Assembly: GCF_028335745.1 (NCBI RefSeq) | Contig: NZ_CP116477.1 | Coordinates: forward strand, 124,001-188,000 | Length of the DNA: 64,000 nucleotides | Direction of reading: 5' to 3' | Origin: Pectobacterium sp. A5351 | GTDB taxonomy: Bacteria > Pseudomonadota > Gammaproteobacteria > Enterobacterales > Enterobacteriaceae | Shown: positions 58,941-64,000 of the stretch, piece after piece | Layout: each line of letters begins with the position of its first letter | Position numbering within the stretch: position 1 is the first letter of the stretch | Notes under the pieces: model-generated | Seen by the model: the letters and a program-made list of their open reading frames with translations, nothing else | The model's database searches: none | Told to the model about the DNA's origin: nothing | Position numbers and translations under genes: made by a program

Positions 58941-59951
58941 TCATCCCTGCTGACGTTTTACCAGCATCCCCAGAACGAAGACGCCGCCCAACCCCGCTGT
59001 AATAATCCCAATGGGCAATTCCTGAGGTGCCAGTAGCCGTCGGCTGAGCCAATCGCCGCCGCACAGCAGTATCGCACCCAGTACCGCTGTCATCGGCAGA
59101 AGCCGCTTGTGTAGCACCCCGCTCAGCGGGCGAGCCAGATGGGGAATCATCAGGCCGATAAAACCGATCACGCCGGTCAGCGCGACTAGCAGCGAGGTGG
59201 CGAACGCGCAGCAGATGAAAATTTCCACCCGTACGCGAGACAGATTAATCCCCATTGAGGCCGCGGTTTGTCCGCCCGCCAGCAGCGCATCGAGCGCACG
59301 CCAGCGTAGGGCTGTGAGGCCGAAGAGCAGCAAAACGCTGAACACTGCAAAAGGTAACGTGTCCCAACGGGCAAGGCCTAGCCCGCCCAGCGACCAGAAA
59401 AGAATCGAGCTGGCGGCCCGTTGATCGCCGGAAAACACCAGATAGTTCGTCAGCGCGCCGAACAGAAAAGAGATCGCCAATCCGCAAATGATCAGGCGTT
59501 CTGCGCCTCGCGCCTGTTGCAGCAGGAATAGTACCGTCACGGCAACGGCCGATAAGATACCGCCACAGAAGGCCGCCATCGGCAGCGCCCAGTCACCGAG
59601 CTGCTCGCCAAAACGGGTGATGACGGCGACCGCCCCCGTCGAGGCTCCGGCAGACAGGCCAAACAGAAAAGGGTCGGCCAGATCGTTACGGGTTGCCGTT
59701 TGCAAAAAGGCTCCGACCATTGCCAATCCCGCGCCGCACAGCGCCGCCAGCAGACTGCGGGGAATGCGCAGTTCCAGAATGATACGTGACGTCATCGGCG
59801 AAACCTCCGTCGATGATAGCCCTAAGACACTGGCGACCTGCGTGAGGGGAATCGTCGTGCTGCCTGTCGCAATATTTAACAGCATCAGCCCGAGCAGTAT
59901 CAGCAGCGCAATCACGACGGTGGCGGCGTAACGTGAATACGTTGGACTCAC
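58941..59951 (-). CDS. FecCD/BtuC-type ABC permease
   Basis: A 336-aa permease with about ten helices, typical of iron-siderophore, heme and cobalamin importers. Family features are LELRIPRSLLAALCGAGLAM near residue 47 and GLMIPHLARPLSG with the GAILLCGGDWLSR segment near the C-terminus. It overlaps the binding-protein gene by 4 bp. It is the last gene of the ATPase, binding protein, permease operon. The ligand is not identifiable. Confidence 0.9.
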   Translation of the reverse strand: MSPTYSRYAATVVIALLILLGLMLLNIATGSTTIPLTQVASVLGLSSTEVSPMTSRIILELRIPRSLLAALCGAGLAMVGAFLQTATRNDLADPFLFGLSAGASTGAVAVITRFGEQLGDWALPMAAFCGGILSAVAVTVLFLLQQARGAERLIICGLAISFLFGALTNYLVFSGDQRAASSILFWSLGGLGLARWDTLPFAVFSVLLLFGLTALRWRALDALLAGGQTAASMGINLSRVRVEIFICCAFATSLLVALTGVIGFIGLMIPHLARPLSGVLHKRLLPMTAVLGAILLCGGDWLSRRLLAPQELPIGIITAGLGGVFVLGMLVKRQQG

Positions 59952-60910
59952 TGAAAGGCATCCGGGTAGAGTGCGTGCGCCAGTTTATCGACGGCCGCGA
60001 TATTCGCCGGCCCCGGCGTGAGCTCCGCATATTGCAGCTTCAGATAGCGATGCTGTTGTACGGCGGGGGTAAATTTCATCAGCGGGTGTGATTCCAGAAA
60101 ACGCCTTAACGCATCCGCGCCGTTGCCCGTCTGGTAATCCAGCAAAATAATAAAATCAGGCTCGCGTGCCGCTACACTTTCCCACGATGTCGAGGCCCAG
60201 CTCGTTGCCATATCGTCCATCACGTTTCTGCCGCCCGCGGCTTCAATAATGGCGGTTGGCATGGCGAATTTCCCGCTGGTAAAAGGTTTATCGTCGCCAG
60301 AGTCATACAGAAAAACCGTCTGCTTTGGCCGATCGCCAATACGGGTTTGCAGGGCGGCAATGTGCTGTTTCCAATCGTCGATGTGTTCCTGAGCCAGCTC
60401 CTGCTTACCGAAGATTTTCCCCAATTTCAGCATGTCGCCGTAAAGCAGATCCATGCTGGCTTGCGGATGCTGCTGCTGCGGTTCGGTGAACACGCAGCTT
60501 TCGCTGAGCACCAGCGTCGGAATGCCGTATTTTTTCAGCACTTGCGGCGTGACGTCGCCACCGGCTTTCATACCGTAGTTCCACCCGGCAAAGAAGAAAT
60601 CCGGGTGTACAGCCAGCAGGTTTTCCAACGTCGGGTATTTTGCTGCCAGCTCAGGGATCGTGCCCTGCTGTTTGATAAAGTCTGGAGGGGCTTTATACCA
60701 GCCGGTGATCCCGGTCACGCCGACGATACTTTTTTGCAGCCCGAGTGAAAACGCCATTTCCGTCATATTCAGGTCATGAATAACGGCGCGCTGCGGCGGC
60801 TGGGTGAACGTTAACGGTTGCCCACAGCTGTCGACCGTGACCGGAAAACCAGAGGCGTGCGCCCAGCACGATGTCAATGCCAGCAGTCCAGACAGAAGCG
60901 TTATTTTCAT
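59948..60910 (-). CDS. Metal-chelate/cobalamin-type binding protein
   Basis: A 320-aa periplasmic class III binding protein from ATG 60910 (AAGGA six bases before). The signal peptide is MKITLLSGLLALTSCWAHAS. Its two lobes joined by a helix are indicated by RAVIHDLNMTEMAFSLGL, VHPDFFFAGWNYGM and EPDFIILLDYQTGNG. Several members are annotated as F420-0 or siderophore binders without proof. A conserved cysteine (SESCVF) and many aromatics could contact the ligand. No outer-membrane receptor is adjacent. Confidence 0.82.
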   Translation of the reverse strand: MKITLLSGLLALTSCWAHASGFPVTVDSCGQPLTFTQPPQRAVIHDLNMTEMAFSLGLQKSIVGVTGITGWYKAPPDFIKQQGTIPELAAKYPTLENLLAVHPDFFFAGWNYGMKAGGDVTPQVLKKYGIPTLVLSESCVFTEPQQQHPQASMDLLYGDMLKLGKIFGKQELAQEHIDDWKQHIAALQTRIGDRPKQTVFLYDSGDDKPFTSGKFAMPTAIIEAAGGRNVMDDMATSWASTSWESVAAREPDFIILLDYQTGNGADALRRFLESHPLMKFTPAVQQHRYLKLQYAELTPGPANIAAVDKLAHALYPDAFQ

Positions 60911-60919
60911 CATGATTCC

Positions 60920-61717
60920 TTAGTGCAGTTCAGGGGCTTCAAAGATGCGAATGGGCGAGCCGTTTATCGGGTGCGGCACCGTAAAACTCTCCATCCCAAA
61001 GACGGATTTCACACAGTCGGCGCTCAGCGCGTGTGCAGGCGTTCCCCAGCGGAGCAGCGTGCCCTGTTGCAAAACGGCGACGCGATCGGCAAAAGGGGTG
61101 ATGAGTGGCAGGTCGTGCAGCACTGCGAGCGTTGAAATACCGCGTTTTCGCACCAGAGACAGCAATTGCGCACGTGCCAACGGATCGAGATGGTTGGTCG
61201 GTTCATCCAGCAGCAGGAGCTGTGGCGTTTGCGCAAAGGCGCGTGCCAGTGCCGCGCGTTGACGTTCCCCGCCGGAGAGTGTCCCCAGCAGACGGTGTCG
61301 CAGCGGTAATAAGCCGGTATCGTCCAGCGCCTCTTCGATGAGCTGGCGATCGTACGCAGGCGTGCTGAATCCGTGGTGTGGAATTCGCCCCAAAGCGACG
61401 TATTCCGCGACTCGTAGACGCAGATCCGGCGTATCGTTCTGGGCCAGAATCGCGATGTGCTTTGCTCGCTCATGGCGGCTGAGCGTATTCAGCGGCTGAC
61501 CGTTCAGATGGATGTAACCCGTCGTTGTGCCGAGTTCGCTGGTTAACACGCGTAGCAGCGTGGATTTGCCGCTGCCGTTGGGTCCAATCAGCGCTAAGCG
61601 TTCACCCGCCTGCATGGACAGCGAAATATCACTGAGTCTCGGTGCACGATTCGCGCCGGCGACGGAAACATGGTGCAGTTGTAGCAGCATGCGGCTGGCG
61701 GAGAGAGGCTCTGTCAT
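60920..61717 (-). CDS. FecE/BtuD-type ABC ATPase
   Basis: A 265-aa ATPase and first gene of the operon. Walker A is GPNGSGKSTLLRVL near residue 43, signature LSGGERQRAALARAF, Walker B LLLLDEPTNHLDP, switch histidine AVLHDLPL. The sequence pattern is that of siderophore/cobalamin importers. An AT-rich palindrome upstream suggests metal-dependent control. Confidence 0.9.
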   Translation of the reverse strand: MTEPLSASRMLLQLHHVSVAGANRAPRLSDISLSMQAGERLALIGPNGSGKSTLLRVLTSELGTTTGYIHLNGQPLNTLSRHERAKHIAILAQNDTPDLRLRVAEYVALGRIPHHGFSTPAYDRQLIEEALDDTGLLPLRHRLLGTLSGGERQRAALARAFAQTPQLLLLDEPTNHLDPLARAQLLSLVRKRGISTLAVLHDLPLITPFADRVAVLQQGTLLRWGTPAHALSADCVKSVFGMESFTVPHPINGSPIRIFEAPELH

Positions 61718-61746
61718 AATGTGGATATATCACCGTTATATGCCAT

Positions 61747-61770
61747 GAAAATGATATGTTATAACATAAC
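61747..61770 (-). promoter_or_regulatory. Candidate Zur/Fur-type operator
   Basis: The AT-rich block around AATGATATGTTATAACATAA is partly palindromic (TATGTTATAACATA). By eye it matches about 17 of 22 positions of the Zur box (GAAATGTTATA-N-TATAACATTTC) and about 12 of 19 of the Fur box. It lies 30-50 bp before the ABC operon. Either zinc or iron control is possible; Zur fits slightly better. Confidence 0.45.
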
Positions 61771-61883
61771 AAATTAAATGCAATCCCAATTCACAACGTG
61801 AGTGGAAGAAGAAACGGTCGGAAGAAGAGAACGGCGGACGTTATCGAGAGCGGTGAATTGAGCTGGCATTATCTGCATAGCAA

Positions 61884-61907
61884 AACCCCGCCGGGGAAGG
61901 CGGGGTT
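61884..61907 (-). terminator. Terminator after metJ
   Basis: Stem AACCCCGCC/GGCGGGGTT with a 6-nt loop, followed on the minus strand by TTGC and a short T run. It ends metJ 29 bp after its stop. Confidence 0.85.
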
Positions 61908-61935
61908 AGCGAGAAAATCGATAGCGCAAACGCGA

Positions 61936-62253
61936 TCAGTATTCCCACGTATCCGGGTCGATACCCATTTCACGCATGATGATCTTCGCGGCTTCAGGAA
62001 TTTCATCGCTGCGTTCTTTACGCAGGTCTTCGTCATTCGGTAACGGTTGACCCGTGAACGCGTGCAGAAACGCCTCGCACAGCAGTTCGCTGTTGGTGGC
62101 ATGGCGCAGGTTGTTCACCTGACGACGCGTGCGTTCGTCAGTCAGTATCTTTAATACTTTCAGAGGGATAGATACTGTTATCTTCTTGACTTGCTCGCTT
62201 TTTTTACCGTGTTCAGCGTAAGGGCTGACATACTCGCCGTTCCACTCAGCCAT
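61936..62253 (-). CDS. metJ: Methionine repressor MetJ
   Basis: A 105-aa ribbon-helix-helix repressor, the E. coli length. The DNA-contacting strand is [20 protein letters not shown], and the whole sequence from [20 protein letters not shown] to DPDTWEY is typical. S-adenosylmethionine is its corepressor. It is divergent from metBL with met boxes between, as in E. coli. Confidence 0.97.
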
Positions 62254-62347
62254 GGGATACCTTAAAAATTAATCTAATGAAGACAGCATCTGTCATGAAA
62301 TGCCACAATTCTAACGGTTATTCTGCCTGTGCTCAATCTATACGCAA

Positions 62348-62387
62348 AGAGGTTTAGATGTCTAGATGTATTGACGTCCATTGAAAC
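62348..62387 (+). promoter_or_regulatory. Tandem met boxes (MetJ operator)
   Basis: Up to five adjoining 8-bp boxes match AGACGTCT, the best being AGATGTCT (62356) and AGATGTAT (62364), flanked by weaker ones on each side. Tandem boxes let MetJ bind cooperatively and repress metJ and metBL. Confidence 0.88.
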
Positions 62388-62440
62388 TGCGTTTACTCTT
62401 AAGTTCCTATCTTTTCAGCCTCCAGCCAGGAAATGAGCCG

Positions 62441-63601
62441 ATGACGCGTAAACAGGCAACGATCGCAGTCCGCAGTGGGTTAAATGATGATGAACAGTAT
62501 GGCTGCGTCGTTCCCCCCATTCACCTTTCCAGCACGTATAATTTTACCGGATTCAACCAGCCACGCGCACACGACTATTCACGTCGCGGCAACCCCACGC
62601 GTGATGTTGTACAGCGTGCGCTTGCCGAACTGGAAGGCGGCGCGGGTGCGGTAATGACGAGCAGCGGAATGTCGGCGATTATGCTGGTTTGCACGGTGTT
62701 TCTGCGTCCCGGCGATCTGCTGGTGGCACCGCATGATTGCTACGGTGGCAGCTATCGCCTGTTTGACAGCCTGAGCAAGCGCGGCGCGTTTCGCGTCAAA
62801 TTTGTCGATCAAAGTGATGCCGATGCACTCAACGCGGCATTGGCAGAAAAGCCGAAGCTGGTGCTGGTGGAAAGCCCGAGCAACCCGCTGCTACGCGTCG
62901 TGGATATTGCCGCAATTTGTCAGGCCGCGCGGGAAGCGGGGGCGGTCAGCGTGGTGGATAACACCTTCCTGAGCCCGGCACTGCAAAAGCCGCTGGAGCT
63001 GGGTGCCGATCTGGTGGTGCATTCCTGTACCAAATATCTGAACGGCCACTCTGATGTCGTCGCGGGTGCCGTGATCGCCAGAGATGCCGATACCATTACT
63101 GAACTGGCCTGGTGGGCGAACAACATCGGTGTCACGGGTGCAGCATTTGACAGTTATCTGTTGCTACGCGGCTTGCGTACGTTGGCGCCGCGTATGGCCG
63201 CCGCGCAGCGTAACGCGCAACAAATCGTTGAATTTTTACAGACGCAGCCATTGGTGAAGGCGCTGTACCATCCTTCACTGCCAAACAATCCCGGCCATGA
63301 TATTGCCCGCCGTCAACAATCCGGTTTTGGCGCTATGCTAAGTTTTGAGCTGGATGGGGATGAAGACACGCTGCGGCGTTTTCTTGCGTCGCTGGAGCTG
63401 TTCACGCTAGCGGAATCGCTGGGCGGGGTTGAGAGCCTCATCTCTCATGCGGCAACGATGACGCACGCCGGTATGGCGCCAGAAGCGCGTGCCGCGGCGG
63501 GTATCTCTGAAACATTACTGCGTATTTCCACCGGTATTGAAGACGGCGATGATCTGGTTGCCGATCTGGATCGTGCGTTTCAAGCCGCAGCCAAGAGGTA
63601 A
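62441..63601 (+). CDS. metB: Cystathionine gamma-synthase MetB
   Basis: A 386-aa PLP enzyme, the E. coli length from ATG 62441; the upstream frame runs into the met boxes and is unlikely. It makes cystathionine from O-succinylhomoserine and cysteine. Family motifs are YSRRGNPTRDVVQRALAELE near residue 46, SVVDNTFLSPALQKPLELGA, the PLP-lysine in VVHSCTKYLNGHSDVVAG near 198, and AESLGGVESLISHAATMTHA. It is followed after two bases by metL. Confidence 0.97.
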   Translation: MTRKQATIAVRSGLNDDEQYGCVVPPIHLSSTYNFTGFNQPRAHDYSRRGNPTRDVVQRALAELEGGAGAVMTSSGMSAIMLVCTVFLRPGDLLVAPHDCYGGSYRLFDSLSKRGAFRVKFVDQSDADALNAALAEKPKLVLVESPSNPLLRVVDIAAICQAAREAGAVSVVDNTFLSPALQKPLELGADLVVHSCTKYLNGHSDVVAGAVIARDADTITELAWWANNIGVTGAAFDSYLLLRGLRTLAPRMAAAQRNAQQIVEFLQTQPLVKALYHPSLPNNPGHDIARRQQSGFGAMLSFELDGDEDTLRRFLASLELFTLAESLGGVESLISHAATMTHAGMAPEARAAAGISETLLRISTGIEDGDDLVADLDRAFQAAAKR

Positions 63602-63603
63602 GA

Positions 63604-64000
63604 ATGAGTGCATTAGGAGTAGCGCCATCGGTAACGGGCCGACAACTGCATAAGTTTGGCGGTAGCAGTCTGGCCGATGTGAAGTGTTACCTGCGCGTTG
63701 CCGGTATTATGGCGGAATATAGCCACCCCGGTGATTTAATGGTGGTGTCTGCCGCAGGCAGTACCACAAATCAGCTGATTAGCTGGTTGAAACTCAGTCA
63801 GAGCGATCGTCTGTCGGCGCATCAGGTGCAGCAGGCGTTACGCCGTTATCACAGCGACCTGATCGCTGGCCTTCTGCCTGCGCAAACGGCAGAAGCGCTG
63901 ACCGCCCAGTTTATTCGCGATCTGGAGCGTTTGGCTACGCTGCTGGATGGCAAGATTACCGATGCCGTTTACGCCGAAGTTGTCGGACACGGCGAAATCT
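63604..64000 (+). CDS. metL: Aspartokinase II/homoserine dehydrogenase II MetL, N-terminal part
   Basis: 132 codons are visible and the gene leaves the window. The start MSALGVAPSVTGRQLHKFGG and the aspartokinase motif KFGGSSLADV are clear. DVKCYLRVAGIMAEYSHPGD and VVSAAGSTTNQLISWLKLSQ match MetL rather than ThrA. It phosphorylates aspartate and reduces aspartate semialdehyde in methionine synthesis, and is co-transcribed with metB under MetJ control. GAGG lies five bases before the ATG. Confidence 0.95.
   Translation, partial: MSALGVAPSVTGRQLHKFGGSSLADVKCYLRVAGIMAEYSHPGDLMVVSAAGSTTNQLISWLKLSQSDRLSAHQVQQALRRYHSDLIAGLLPAQTAEALTAQFIRDLERLATLLDGKITDAVYAEVVGHGEI

Overview
The window is chromosomal DNA of a plant-associated enterobacterium, most likely Pectobacterium (soft-rot Pectobacteriaceae). 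The basis is protein similarity recognised by eye to E. coli and Erwinia-group families, E. coli-like gene order around cpx, tpiA-fpr-glpX-glpKF-zapB-rraA-menA-hslUV-ftsN-cytR-priA-rpmE and metJBL, five ERIC elements, and plant-linked catabolic genes. Both ends cut a gene: a GntP-type permease on the left and metL on the right. I see no rRNA, tRNA, CRISPR array, prophage or insertion sequence.

Layout: (1) 1-5091, an L-threonate/tetronate catabolic operon (ltnD-otnK-otnC-otnI-permease) with its divergent DeoR-type regulator. (2) 5092-7255, a patch of toxin-antitoxin genes and remnants (HigBA-like, a decayed DUF1778/GNAT pair, ParDE). It lies inside what looks like an old tandem duplication joining the regulator's 3' end to the Pho-box region of ugpB. 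(3) 7256-12390, the phosphate-starvation operon ugpBAECQ for glycerol-3-phosphate and glycerophosphodiesters. (4) 12391-18050, an AEC transporter, yhhA, trmL, a DUF3142/TPR pair and two kinds of repeat. (5) 18172-21128, the Cpx envelope-stress regulon: cpxRA, cpxP and the 3'-derived sRNA CpxQ. (6) 21390-24691, sotB, fieF, pfkA. (7) 25211-37831, the accessory locus of most interest. It holds a LysR regulator, a DUF6250 protein, a Tat-exported exo-rhamnogalacturonan-lyase-family protein, a TonB-dependent receptor and a sulfonate-type binding protein, facing a private TonB-ExbB-ExbD set, a fused double ABC permease and an ATPase. (8) 38468-41187, aguBA (agmatine to putrescine) and brnTA. (9) 41364-58143, the conserved housekeeping block. 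(10) 58225-61717, hicBA and a FecCD-type metal-chelate/cobalamin ABC transporter. (11) 61936-64000, metJ, met boxes, metB, metL.

The locus in (7) reads as a complete outer-to-inner-membrane uptake route: energised receptor, periplasmic enzyme, binding protein and ABC importer. The lyase-family gene is start-stop coupled to the receptor gene, which ties an enzyme of a pectin-related family to a transporter of the sulfur-source type. The substrate cannot be read from sequence.

The non-coding DNA is unusually structured. Two 254-bp GC-rich repeats and two 105-bp inverted-repeat elements keep their base pairing through compensatory substitutions. Three of the five ERIC elements carry extra hairpin-chain inserts, and a four-unit 20-bp direct repeat lies between yiiQ and yiiR.
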